From: Angustibacter sp049994355
GTDB lineage: Bacteria; Actinomycetota; Actinomycetes; Actinomycetales; Angustibacteraceae
DNA: 64,000 nt
Reading direction: 5' to 3'
NCBI RefSeq assembly: GCF_049994355.1
Contig: NZ_CP188257.1
Coordinates: forward strand, 4,526,001-4,590,000
The stretch's first letter is position 1. Each line of letters opens with the position of its first letter. Of the stretch, positions 6,709 through 15,560 are shown in pieces. The notes beneath the pieces were generated by a model. The model saw only the letters and a program-made list of their open reading frames with translations, did no database searches and was not told where the DNA came from. The translations under genes were made by a program, and so were the position numbers.

Positions 6709-7227
6709 GTGAACGAGTCAACCCTCACCGCTCCCGTGTTCCGCCCCGCAGCCACCGGCCGGACGACGTGGGCGATGGGCTCGCTGTTCGAGACACTGCT
6801 CTCGGCCTCGGACAGCGGCGGCGAGCTCGGCGTCTCGGTGGTCACCCAGCCCCCTGGGATCGCGACGCCGCTACACCTGCACGCCAACGAGTCCGAAGCG
6901 ATCTACCTGCTTGCCGGCACCATGACCTACCGCGCCGGGGACGAGGTGCACCGGCTGGCGGAGGGCGACTTCGTCTTCCTGCCCAAAGGGGTACCGCACG
7001 CATTCCGGATCACCGGTCGGACCCCGGCGAAGGTGGTCGCGCTCACCGTGCCCGGCGGGTTGCTCAGCCTGTACGACGAGGTCGGGGTCCCCGCCACCGA
7101 GCGGCGGCTGCCGGGCGAGGACGGGCTCAGCATGGCCGAGGAGATCCAGCGCTGGAACGAGATCGGTCCGCGCTACGGCCTGACCGTGGTCGGCCCACCG
7201 ATCCCAGACGACGAGCCGGCGAGCTGA
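6709..7227 (+). CDS. Cupin-domain protein (quercetinase-like)
   Basis: The 172-residue single-domain protein starts at GTG 6709 with GGAGG 6 nt upstream. Cupin motif 1 reads PLHLHANESEAIYLLAG, giving the two His and the Glu of a metal site; motif 2 reads LPKGVPHAFRI with the third His. The metal site is therefore complete, and the layout matches small quercetin 2,3-dioxygenase-like or oxidoreductase cupins. The substrate is not known. It is divergent from a TetR gene and probably induced when that repressor is released. Confidence 0.85.
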   Translation: MNESTLTAPVFRPAATGRTTWAMGSLFETLLSASDSGGELGVSVVTQPPGIATPLHLHANESEAIYLLAGTMTYRAGDEVHRLAEGDFVFLPKGVPHAFRITGRTPAKVVALTVPGGLLSLYDEVGVPATERRLPGEDGLSMAEEIQRWNEIGPRYGLTVVGPPIPDDEPAS

Positions 7228-7243
7228 CCCCGGTCGACGTCGC

Positions 7244-8788
7244 TCAGCAGGTGAGCCCGTCCTTGGGCACCGTGCCGCGCAGCAGGTAGCCGTCGACGGC
7301 CTTGTCCACGCAGCGGCTGCCGCGCATGTAGGCCGTGTGACCGTCGCCCTTGTGCGTGATCAGGTGCCCGTCCGCCAGCTGCGCGGCCAGCCCCTGCGCC
7401 CACGGGTACGGCGTCGCCGGGTCGCGGGTGGTGCCGACGACCACGATCGGCGGGCTGCCCGCCGCGGTGATCTTGTGCGGCTTGCCGCTGCCCTTGACCG
7501 GCCAGAACGAGCAAGGCAGCGCGCTCCAGGCGAGGAAGCGCCCCCAGGTCGGCGCGGCGTTCTCGAAGGTCGACAGCTCGGACTTCACCTCGGCCACGCC
7601 GCCGTCGTCCGGCCGGTCCAGGCAGTTGACGGCGTAGATGACGGAGTTCTGGTTCGTGTCGTAGGTGCCCCGGGCGCTGCGGTCGGCGTAGACGTCGGCC
7701 AGCCTCATCAGGCCGGACCCGTCACCCCCGAACGCCTTGTCCAGTGCCTGGCGCAGCGTCGGCCAGAAACCCGGGTCGTACATGGCGAGCGCGATGCCCA
7801 GGCTGCCCCAGCCCTCGGTCAGCGGGCGGTCGGCCTCACCGGAGGGCAACGGGTGCTCGTCCAGCGACGCGAGCAGCCCCTGCAGCCGGCGCATCCCGCC
7901 GTCCACCGTCGAGCCCAACGGGCAGCCGGACGACGAGACGCAGTCCGCGACGAACGAGCGGGTCGCCTGCTCGAAGCCCTTGGCCTGCCCGAGGTCGATC
8001 TGCTCGGACGTCAGCGACGGGTCGATCGCGCCGTCCAGCACCATCCGACCGATGTTCTGCGGGAACAGGTCGGCATAGCTGGCGCCGAGGAACGTGCCGT
8101 ACGACTTGCCCAGATAGGACAACCGCTTGTCGCCGAGCGCCGCGCGGAGCACGTCCATGTCGCGGGCGGCACTGACCGTGTCGACGTGGCCGACGAGTGC
8201 TGGGTCCGCCTGCTCGCAACCGTTGCCCAGCAGTTTGGCCAGCTGCACTGTTGTGGCGACCTCGGCGGCGGTGTCCGGTGTCGGGTCGGCACCGAGCATC
8301 GTGTCGGTCTGCTTGTCCGACAGGCAGTCCAGCGGGTCGGACGCCGCGACGCCGCGCGGGTCGAAGCCCACCACGTCGTAGCTGCGCCGGGTCGCGTTGC
8401 TGATCACGGACGTCGCCGACCGCGCATAGCTCACCCCGGATGCCCCCGGGCCGCCCGGGTTGATCAGCAGCGAACCGATGCGCTGCTTGGGCTTGCCCGC
8501 CGGCAGCCTGATCACCGACAGCCCGATCGTCGGGCCGTCCGGCTTGTCGTAGTCGACCGGCACGGTGAGCTCGGTGCACTCGAAGCCGTCGCGGCAGTCC
8601 TTCCAGGACAGCTTCTGGTCGTAAAAGGTCGCCAGCCGGTCCGGGACCGGAGCAGTGGTCACGGACGGCGCGTTCGGGCTGCCGGCGGCCGGCGCGTCGT
8701 CCCCACTGGTGCACGCGGAGACCAGCGACAGCGCCAGCGCGGCAGCCACGATGGCGCTAGCCATTGGGCCCCGGGACAGTCCCCTCAT
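7244..8788 (-). CDS. Secreted alpha/beta hydrolase, tripeptidyl aminopeptidase (TAP) type lipoprotein
   Basis: The 514-residue protein starts at ATG 8788, which overlaps the stop of the delta-prime gene (ATGA). The signal peptide ends in a lipobox (LVSAC), so the mature protein should be a lipid-anchored exoenzyme. The oxyanion region (LLINPGGPGASG), nucleophile elbow GKSYG, Asp in TRDPATPY and His in KGDGHTAY form the triad, and the C-terminal 100 residues match the TAP-like domain. Known relatives remove tripeptides or act as secreted esterases/peptidases (Streptomyces SlpD/E, mycobacterial Hip1/CaeA). The exact substrate cannot be told. Confidence 0.88.
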   Translation of the reverse strand: MRGLSRGPMASAIVAAALALSLVSACTSGDDAPAAGSPNAPSVTTAPVPDRLATFYDQKLSWKDCRDGFECTELTVPVDYDKPDGPTIGLSVIRLPAGKPKQRIGSLLINPGGPGASGVSYARSATSVISNATRRSYDVVGFDPRGVAASDPLDCLSDKQTDTMLGADPTPDTAAEVATTVQLAKLLGNGCEQADPALVGHVDTVSAARDMDVLRAALGDKRLSYLGKSYGTFLGASYADLFPQNIGRMVLDGAIDPSLTSEQIDLGQAKGFEQATRSFVADCVSSSGCPLGSTVDGGMRRLQGLLASLDEHPLPSGEADRPLTEGWGSLGIALAMYDPGFWPTLRQALDKAFGGDGSGLMRLADVYADRSARGTYDTNQNSVIYAVNCLDRPDDGGVAEVKSELSTFENAAPTWGRFLAWSALPCSFWPVKGSGKPHKITAAGSPPIVVVGTTRDPATPYPWAQGLAAQLADGHLITHKGDGHTAYMRGSRCVDKAVDGYLLRGTVPKDGLTC

Positions 8789-9945
8789 GCGTCGGCCCGC
8801 AGCTGCAGCGTCATCGCCTCGAGTGCCAGCAGCGGCGTGGAGTTGGTGGTGCCGATGCGCTCGCGGGTCTCGCGGATCGCGTCCATGCAACGCACTGTCT
8901 TCGCTGGCGAGAGCTGGCCCGCCAGCCGCTCCACGTCGGGACGGATCTCGGCGTTGATCAGCTCAGCCTCCGGGTCGGCGTGCAGGAGGAGCACATCGCG
9001 GTACAGGGACAGGAGATCGAGCAACGAGCGATCGACCATGTCCCCGAGGAATCGGGTCGCTCGGCGCTTCTGGTGCTTTGTCAGCGCGGTGAGCTGAGTT
9101 CGCACGTGCGGCGGCTGGGTGCGGGACGAGGGGTCGGCGCCCAGGGCGCGCAGCAGGTCGGCGCGCTCGGCCTCGTCCCGCTCGGCGGTACCCGCCTCAG
9201 CCTCCTCCTTCGCGGTTTCGAGCAGTGCCGCCGCGTGCATGACGGCCTCGCCCACGCCGTGCACCTTCAGCGGGACGGCGAGCACCTCGCGGCGCCGGAT
9301 GCGCGCCTGCTCGTCCGTGGCCAGCCGGCGGGCCATCCCGATGTGGCTCTGCGCGGCCCGCGCGGCGAACGCGGCCATCTGTGGGTCGACCCCGTCGCGG
9401 CGCACCAGCAGGTCAGCGACCGCCTGCGGCGGCGGGGTGCGCAGGCCCACGTGCCGACAGCGGCTGCGGATCGTGACCAGGACGTCGTCCGCGCTCGGCG
9501 CGCACAGCAGCCAGACGGTGCGCGCGGTCGGCTCCTCGATCGCCTTGAGCATGGCGTTGCCGGAGTAGTCGTTCAATCGGTCGGCGTCCTCGACCAGGAT
9601 CACCCGCCACCGCCCGACAGACGGCCGACGTTGGGCCAGCGGCAGCAGCTCGAGCGCCTGCTTGCGGCTGATGATCACGCCCTCGGTGCGCAGTGTGGTG
9701 ACGTCGGCGTGGCTGCCGGTGAGCACCGTGTGGCAGGAGTGGCACGTCCCGCAGCCGGCCTCGTCCTCGTCGCAGAGCAGCGCCGCGGCGAAGGCGCGGG
9801 CGGCGACCGACCGGCCCGAACCCGGCGGCCCGGTGAACAGCCAGGCGTGGGTCATGCCGGCACCGTCACCGCGGGCGGAGCGCACCGCGCGGCGCAGCAG
9901 CTCGACCGTGGGCTGCTGACCGACCACTTCGTCCCAGACGCTCAC
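8785..9945 (-). CDS. holB: DNA polymerase III subunit delta prime
   Basis: The 386-residue AAA+ clamp-loader subunit begins MSVWDEVVGQ with the usual promoter-proximal sequence. The P-loop reads GPPGSGRS, with Arg in place of the ATP-binding Lys, as expected for a non-hydrolysing delta prime. A zinc module (Cys-x2-Cys-x2-Cys spacing in CGTCHSC plus an upstream Cys) and the SRC arginine-finger motif (IRSRCRHV) are present. It helps load the beta clamp onto primed DNA. It follows the MFS-Tmk gene with a 4 nt overlap, a tmk-holB order that is conserved widely. Confidence 0.93.
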   Translation of the reverse strand: MSVWDEVVGQQPTVELLRRAVRSARGDGAGMTHAWLFTGPPGSGRSVAARAFAAALLCDEDEAGCGTCHSCHTVLTGSHADVTTLRTEGVIISRKQALELLPLAQRRPSVGRWRVILVEDADRLNDYSGNAMLKAIEEPTARTVWLLCAPSADDVLVTIRSRCRHVGLRTPPPQAVADLLVRRDGVDPQMAAFAARAAQSHIGMARRLATDEQARIRRREVLAVPLKVHGVGEAVMHAAALLETAKEEAEAGTAERDEAERADLLRALGADPSSRTQPPHVRTQLTALTKHQKRRATRFLGDMVDRSLLDLLSLYRDVLLLHADPEAELINAEIRPDVERLAGQLSPAKTVRCMDAIRETRERIGTTNSTPLLALEAMTLQLRADA

Positions 9946-12482
9946 CGCTGCTCGCGCTCGCCGAGGTCGAAGATCTCGTCCTCCAGCGCCGGGGGTTCGC
10001 CGGGTGCGACCGTCGGCTGGACCAGGGTGTCGTCCGCTCGATGGTGCCGGCCGCGATGGGTCGCCTCACGAGCCGCCTGACGGGTCGCCTCGCGCGCGGC
10101 CTCGTCCGCCTCCCGGGCGGCCCGATCCCGGGCGGCCGCGGCCGCGCGGGCCTCCAGCTCGGCCTGCTCTGCGGCGGCGCGCTCGGCGGCCGCCTTGGCC
10201 GCGGCGGCCTGCTCTGCCGCCGCCTGCACCTTCGCCTCCAGCTCGGCCTGCTCGCGGGCGGCGCGTCGCGCCTGCTCCTCGGCCCGGCGCCGCGCCTGGC
10301 GCTCGGCCAGCACCTGCTCCTCCACCTGGGCGTGGTGCTCACGCTGGCGCTGGGCAGCCTGCCGGGCCTGCTCGTCGGCGGCCTCGCGCACCTCGCGGGC
10401 GGCCCGCTCGATCGTGGACTCTGGCAGCACCGGGGCGAGGCGCTGGACCACCCGGCGGTGGATCTCTTGCGGGCCGAGGGCGGCGTCGACGACGAGGTAC
10501 CGGGACGGCGCGCGCTGGGCCAGGGCGAGGAAGCGCTCGCGCACCCGGGCGTGGAAGTCGTCCGGCTCCTGCTCCAGCCGGTCGTGCTCGTCCGCCCGGC
10601 GGGATCGCCCGGTGTCCGGCTCGACGTCCAGCACGATGGTCAGGTCGGGCACCAGGCCCTCGGTGGCCCAGCGTGACAGCTGCGCCACCTCGGCAGTGCC
10701 GAGGTCTCGCCCAGTGCCCTGGTAGGCGATCGAGGAGTCCGCGAAACGGTCGGTGACCACGATCTCGCCCCGGTAGAGCGCCGGCCGCACGACGGTCTCG
10801 ACGTGGTGCGCCCGGTCGGCGGCGAACAGCAGCGCCTCGGCCCGCGGCGACAGGTCACCCCCGTGCAGCAGGACGTCGCGCATCTTCGCACCGGCATCGG
10901 TCGCGCCGGGCTCGCGGGTCAGCAGCGGAGTATGGCCGTGCTCGCCCAGCCACTCGCCCAGCAAACGGACCTGGGTGGACTTGCCAGCACCGTCGCCACC
11001 CTCGAAGGCCACGAACCTCCCGGGGTACGGCGAGCGCCGGGCCGGCGGGTCGTGCAGCTGGCGCTGGCTGATCGCGAGTGCGAGGTCGGCGACCAGCGAG
11101 ACGCCCTTGCGGTCGTCCATCTGCCGGTAGGACACGTAGCCGATCGCGATCGCGCCCAGCCCGGCCAGCAGGAACGTGGCCATCACGCCGGTGTAGGTCA
11201 GGGCGACGTCGTCGTTGATGTGCACGGTGGTCGGCAGGTGCAGCACCCTGGAGAGCGTGGCGGCGACGATCGGCCCCAGCGCCAGCACCGAGATCAGCAC
11301 CACCCGCACCATCGACTGCACGAAGGCGAAAGTGCGCCCGCGCACGTCGTCGCCGACCTCGAGGCCTAGCAACGTGTAGCCGGTGACCCAGGCCGCGCCG
11401 GCGCAGCTGCCCAGGCCGACGGTGAAGAAGACGGCGAGCGCCATGTTCGGGATCGAGGAGAGCAGGATGAGCCAGACCCCGGCGGCTGCGATCGACAGGC
11501 CGAACAGCCGTCGCCGGGAGAACTCGGACAGCAGCCGGGGCGCGATCCACATGCCCAGCGCCATGCCGAGGAAGACCGCGGCGAACAGCGTGCCGTAGCC
11601 CGGCGAGCCTGCCCCGAGGGCGCTGACGAAGGCCGGCGCGAGACCGATCACGAAACCGCCGGCTGCGAACGCGCCCAGCATGCCCAGCACGAGACCGCGG
11701 ACCAGCGGGGTGCGGCCGATGTACTGCCAGCCCTCGACCGCCGTGCGCAGGATCGACTCCTGCTTGGCGGCGCGGTTGGTGCTCTGGGGAAACTCCAGCC
11801 GCCAGATCACCAGCGCCGAGACCAGGAAGGTCAGCGCGTTGACGTAGAGCGCGAGATAGGTCGGGTTGCCCTCGAGGTGGCTCCACACGCCGTCCAGCAC
11901 ACCGCTGGCCAGCGTCAGGCCGGAGAACAGCAGCGCGGCCACCGGCGCCGATCCGTAGGTGACGACGAGGCTGAGCTGGTTCGCCGCCTCGAGCCGCTTG
12001 CGGGGCACCAGGTTCGGCACCGTGGCGTCCTTGGCAGGCATCCAGAACAGGCCGACGATCTCGACCAGCACGGTCGCGACGTACAGCCACCACAGCGTGC
12101 CGATCAGCGGGATCGTGCAGAACAGCACGAAGCGCAGGACGTCCCCGTAGACCAGGACCCAGCGACGCGGCAGCCGGTCGGCCACCACGCCGGCCAGCGG
12201 ACCGAACAGCACGGCCGGCGCGAGCCGGAGCACGAACACCCCGGACACGGCGAGCAGCTTGCCGGACGACGTCTGCGCCAGCGTCGCCGCCAGCGCCGTG
12301 GTGGCCAGCAGCCCGAGCCAGTCGCCCAGGCTGGACAGCCCCAGCGCGAGCCACAGCCGGCGGAACGGGGTGATGGCCAGCACCGCACGGATGTCGTGGT
12401 CGGGCGCCTCGGGGACGGCTGGAGGCAGCCCGACGTCCGATGCCTCGGGCGGCCCGGGCAGGCTCGCGCTCATGTCAGCCAC
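9942..12482 (-). CDS. tmk: MFS transporter fused to thymidylate kinase with coiled-coil tail
   Basis: One uninterrupted 846-residue frame. Residues ~35-450 form about 12 membrane helices of an MFS exporter of the DHA3/enterobactin-exporter kind. Residues ~489-690 are thymidylate kinase: P-loop GGDGAGKST (495-503), DR box TDRFADSSIAYQG and a LID segment with Arg residues (RRADEHDRLEQEP). dTMP kinase makes dTDP for DNA synthesis. The last ~150 residues are an Ala/Glu/Arg-rich coiled coil ending acidic. GTG 12482 sits 6 nt after TAGGCT, so it may be leaderless. The kinase should face the cytoplasm. No separate tmk is in the window, so this copy is probably essential. Confidence 0.9.
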   Translation of the reverse strand: MADMSASLPGPPEASDVGLPPAVPEAPDHDIRAVLAITPFRRLWLALGLSSLGDWLGLLATTALAATLAQTSSGKLLAVSGVFVLRLAPAVLFGPLAGVVADRLPRRWVLVYGDVLRFVLFCTIPLIGTLWWLYVATVLVEIVGLFWMPAKDATVPNLVPRKRLEAANQLSLVVTYGSAPVAALLFSGLTLASGVLDGVWSHLEGNPTYLALYVNALTFLVSALVIWRLEFPQSTNRAAKQESILRTAVEGWQYIGRTPLVRGLVLGMLGAFAAGGFVIGLAPAFVSALGAGSPGYGTLFAAVFLGMALGMWIAPRLLSEFSRRRLFGLSIAAAGVWLILLSSIPNMALAVFFTVGLGSCAGAAWVTGYTLLGLEVGDDVRGRTFAFVQSMVRVVLISVLALGPIVAATLSRVLHLPTTVHINDDVALTYTGVMATFLLAGLGAIAIGYVSYRQMDDRKGVSLVADLALAISQRQLHDPPARRSPYPGRFVAFEGGDGAGKSTQVRLLGEWLGEHGHTPLLTREPGATDAGAKMRDVLLHGGDLSPRAEALLFAADRAHHVETVVRPALYRGEIVVTDRFADSSIAYQGTGRDLGTAEVAQLSRWATEGLVPDLTIVLDVEPDTGRSRRADEHDRLEQEPDDFHARVRERFLALAQRAPSRYLVVDAALGPQEIHRRVVQRLAPVLPESTIERAAREVREAADEQARQAAQRQREHHAQVEEQVLAERQARRRAEEQARRAAREQAELEAKVQAAAEQAAAAKAAAERAAAEQAELEARAAAAARDRAAREADEAAREATRQAAREATHRGRHHRADDTLVQPTVAPGEPPALEDEIFDLGEREQR

Positions 12483-12488
12483 GCGGGA

Positions 12489-12494
12489 AGCCTA
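12489..12494 (-). promoter_or_regulatory. -10 box (TAGGCT), leaderless start of MFS-tmk
   Basis: On the minus strand TAGGCT is followed by 6 nt and then GTG at 12482, the arrangement seen at several other starts in this window. It lies in the 43 bp gap after topA. Confidence 0.5.
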
Positions 12495-12525
12495 CGTGAG
12501 TCCGGCGACAGACCCGTTCGCCCGC

Positions 12526-15345
12526 TCAGCTCTTCTTCGCGGTGATCTTCTTCGCGGCGGTCTTCTTGGCCGCCGTCTTCTTGGCCGTGGTCTTCTTCGC
12601 GGTGGTCTTCTTCGCCGTGCGCTTCTTGGCCGGGCCGCGGGCCCGCTTGTCGGCGAGCAGCTCGGCGGCCCGCTCCTGGGTGATGGTCTCGGGGTCGTCG
12701 TCCTTGCGCAGCGTCGCGTTGACCTCACCGTCAGTGACGTATGGCCCGAAGCGACCGTCCTTCACCAGCACCTGCTTGCCGGACACCGGGTCATCGCCCA
12801 GCTCGCGCAGCGGAGCGGACGCCGACTGGCCGCGCCCCCGCTTGGGCTGCGCGTAGACCGCGAGCGCCTCGTCCAGCGTGATGTCGAACAGCTGCGCCTC
12901 GCTGGTCAGCGAGCGCGAGTCCGCGCCCTTCTTCAGGTACGGACCGTAGCGACCGTTCTGTGCGGTGATCTCGTCGCCCGTCTCGGGGTCGTTCCCCACG
13001 ATCCGCGGCAGCGACAGCAGGCGCAGCGCGTCCTCGAGCGTGACCGACTCCGGTGACATGTCCTTGAACAGGCTGGCGGTGCGGGCCTTCGCCCGAGCGG
13101 CCTTCTTCGCCGTCTTCTTGGCGGCCTTCTTCTTGGGCTTGGCGGCGGGTTCTTCGTCACCCTCGCCCTCGACCACCTCGGCGCTCACCTCGCCGGGCGG
13201 GTCGGCGGCCGGGGCGTCGTCCGGGATCAGCTCGGTGACGTATGGGCCGTAGCGGCCGGCCTTGACCACGATGTCCCGGCCGGTGGCCGGGTCCTCGCCG
13301 AGCACCCGGCCGTCGTCCCCGCTCATCGTGAGCAGCTCACGGGCCTTCTCGACGCTCAGCTCGTCCGGCGCCACGTCGTCCGGCACGGTGGCCCGCTGCG
13401 GCTCGCCGTCCGGCCCGGTCACCTCGACGTACGGGCCATAGCGCCCGACCCGAAGCACGACGCCCTCGCCCAGCGGCACGGTGCTGATCTCCCGGGCGTC
13501 GATCTCGTCGAGGTCTCCGGCCAGGTCCTTGAGGCCCTCGAGCGCGGTGTCGGCGTCCCCGAAGTAGAACCGGTGCAGCCACCGCGAGCGCTCTTCCTGA
13601 CCGTCGGCGATCTTGTCCAGATCGCCTTCCATCGCTGCGGTGAAGTCGTAGTCGACGAGCCGGCCGAAGTGCTCCTCCATCAGCCGGGTAACCGCGAAGG
13701 CCACCCAGTGCGGCACCAGCGCCGAACCACGCGACCACACGTAGCCTCGGTCCAGGATCGTTGAGATCGTCGAGGCGTACGTCGAGGGCCGGCCGATGCC
13801 GCGCTCCTCGAGCGCCTTGACCAGGCTGGCCTCGGTGTACCGCGGCGGCGGGCTCGTCTCGTGGCCCGAGACCTCCAGCTCACGGGTCGAGACGCCGTCG
13901 CCGACGGCGAGCTGCGGCAGCCGGCGCTCGGCGTCCGCGCCGTCGCCGTCCCCGCGGACCTCGTCGCGGCCCTCCTCGTACGCGGCCAGGAAGCCCCGGA
14001 AGGTGATCACCGTGCCGCTCGCGCTGAACTCGGCGTCCTGCCCGTCGGACGCCGTCGCCGCCAGCCGCACCGACGCGGTCGACCCACGGGCGTCGGCCAT
14101 CTGGCTCGCGACGGTGCGCTTCCAGATCAGCTCGTAGAGCCGGAAGTCGTCGCCGCGCAGTCGCCCGGAGACCTGCGCCGGCGTGCGGAAGCGGTCGCCG
14201 GCCGGGCGGATCGCCTCGTGCGCCTCCTGCGCGTTCTTCGACTTGCTGGCGTAGAGCCGAGGCTTGTCCGGCACGTACTGCGGGCCGTACAGCTCGGCGG
14301 CCTGGCTGCGGGCGGCGGACAGCGCCTCGTTCGACAGCACCGTCGAGTCGGTACGCATGTAGGTGATGAAACCGTTCTCGTACAACGACTGCGCGACGCG
14401 CATCGCGTGTCGGGACGAGAAGCGCAGCTTGCGGCTCGCCTCCTGCTGCAGCGTCGAGGTGGTGAACGGCGCGGCCGGACGTCGGGTGTACGGCTTCTCC
14501 TCGACGCTGCGCACCGAGGCGTCGGCCTCGCGCAGGCCGTGGGCCAGCTCGGTGACAGCCGTCTCGTCCAGGTGGACGACGGTGCGTCCCGTCGTGCTCT
14601 GGCGCAGCTGCCCGAGATCGTCGAAGTCCTTGCCGGTGGCCACCCGGGCGCCGTCCACCGAGGTTAGGCGTGCGGTGAACGCGGTGCCGTCGTCCGCGGC
14701 AAAGGTGCCCAGCAGGTCCCAGTACGACGCCGAACGGAACGCCATCCGCTCGCGCTCTCGCTCGACCACCATCCGGGTCGCGACGGACTGCACGCGGCCG
14801 GCCGAGAGCCCCTGGCGGATCTTGCGCCAGAGCACCGGCGAGACCTCGTAGCCGTAGAGCCGGTCGAGGATGCGGCGAGTCTCCTGCGCGTCGACGAGCC
14901 GGTCGTCGATGTCGCGGGTCGACTCGAGTGCGCGCTGCAGCGCCTCGCGGGTGATCTCGTGGAAGACCATGCGCTTGACCGGGACCTTCGGCTGCAAGGC
15001 CTCGAGCAGGTGCCAGGCGATCGCCTCGCCCTCGCGGTCCTCATCTGTGGCCAGGTAGAGCTCGTCGGCGTCCTTGAGCAGCCGCTTCAGCTCGGCGACC
15101 TTCTTGCGCTTGTCGTTGTCGACCACGTAGTAGGGCTCGAAGCCGTTCTCCAAGTCGACGGCGAACTTGCCGAACGGACCCTTCTTCATCTCCGCTGGCA
15201 GCTCGGACGGCTGGGGCAGGTCGCGGATATGACCCACGCTCGCCTCGACGTCGTACCCCTCGCCCAGGTACCCGGCGATGGTCTTGGCCTTCGCGGGGGA
15301 CTCGACGATCACGAGCCGACGGCGACTGCTGGACGACGTGGCCAC
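12526..15345 (-). CDS. topA: DNA topoisomerase I
   Basis: The 939-residue type IA topoisomerase relaxes negative supercoils. The Toprim domain begins VIVESPAKAKTI and has the acidic triad DEDREGE (101-107). The active-site Tyr329 is in FITYMRTDS. Several C-terminal repeats of the form GRYGPYV/L follow (four or five copies), a feature of actinobacterial enzymes. A Lys/Ala-rich insert occurs at about 770 and the C-terminus is a run of AAKKT-like repeats, which in mycobacterial enzymes binds DNA and aids processivity. GTG 15345 with GGGAGAAGC upstream was chosen over a longer frame because the N-terminus then matches the family. Confidence 0.95.
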   Translation of the reverse strand: MATSSSSRRRLVIVESPAKAKTIAGYLGEGYDVEASVGHIRDLPQPSELPAEMKKGPFGKFAVDLENGFEPYYVVDNDKRKKVAELKRLLKDADELYLATDEDREGEAIAWHLLEALQPKVPVKRMVFHEITREALQRALESTRDIDDRLVDAQETRRILDRLYGYEVSPVLWRKIRQGLSAGRVQSVATRMVVERERERMAFRSASYWDLLGTFAADDGTAFTARLTSVDGARVATGKDFDDLGQLRQSTTGRTVVHLDETAVTELAHGLREADASVRSVEEKPYTRRPAAPFTTSTLQQEASRKLRFSSRHAMRVAQSLYENGFITYMRTDSTVLSNEALSAARSQAAELYGPQYVPDKPRLYASKSKNAQEAHEAIRPAGDRFRTPAQVSGRLRGDDFRLYELIWKRTVASQMADARGSTASVRLAATASDGQDAEFSASGTVITFRGFLAAYEEGRDEVRGDGDGADAERRLPQLAVGDGVSTRELEVSGHETSPPPRYTEASLVKALEERGIGRPSTYASTISTILDRGYVWSRGSALVPHWVAFAVTRLMEEHFGRLVDYDFTAAMEGDLDKIADGQEERSRWLHRFYFGDADTALEGLKDLAGDLDEIDAREISTVPLGEGVVLRVGRYGPYVEVTGPDGEPQRATVPDDVAPDELSVEKARELLTMSGDDGRVLGEDPATGRDIVVKAGRYGPYVTELIPDDAPAADPPGEVSAEVVEGEGDEEPAAKPKKKAAKKTAKKAARAKARTASLFKDMSPESVTLEDALRLLSLPRIVGNDPETGDEITAQNGRYGPYLKKGADSRSLTSEAQLFDITLDEALAVYAQPKRGRGQSASAPLRELGDDPVSGKQVLVKDGRFGPYVTDGEVNATLRKDDDPETITQERAAELLADKRARGPAKKRTAKKTTAKKTTAKKTAAKKTAAKKITAKKS

Positions 15346-15519
15346 GCTTCTCCCTTGCTGGCGGATCGACCGGTAGGTGCGCCACCCACCGGGCACGACG
15401 GTAACGCCGCGACACCGAGAGTATGCAATCGGTGTCCACAACGGGGGCGAAGGTGATCTTGGAACCCGCCGCTGACCTGGGGTGCTTGTCCAGGCTTCGT
15501 GCCACTTCTCGAGGGTCGT

Positions 15520-15539
15520 ACGCCTGCATAGGCAGGCGT
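15520..15539. terminator. Hairpin after methyltransferase gene
   Basis: A perfect 8 bp stem (ACGCCTGC, 15520-15527; complement 15532-15539) with a 4 nt loop lies 22 bp past the stop of the minus-strand methyltransferase and upstream of topA. The rest of the 215 bp gap holds a possible topA -10 (CATACT on the minus strand, 15420-15425). Confidence 0.45.
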
Positions 15540-15560
15540 CGGCCTACTTAACGTGATCAA

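Noticed and set aside
7337..9097. A 586-codon open frame on the plus strand.
   Set aside because: It lies opposite the TAP hydrolase and holB genes, is Arg/Gly/Val-rich, has no recognisable domain, and is a shadow of high-GC coding sequence.
12542..12640. Repetitive AAGAAGACC-like stretch, at first sight a repeat array or CRISPR-like element.
   Set aside because: It is the Lys/Ala-rich (AAKKT) C-terminal tail of topoisomerase I, in frame and typical of actinobacteria.
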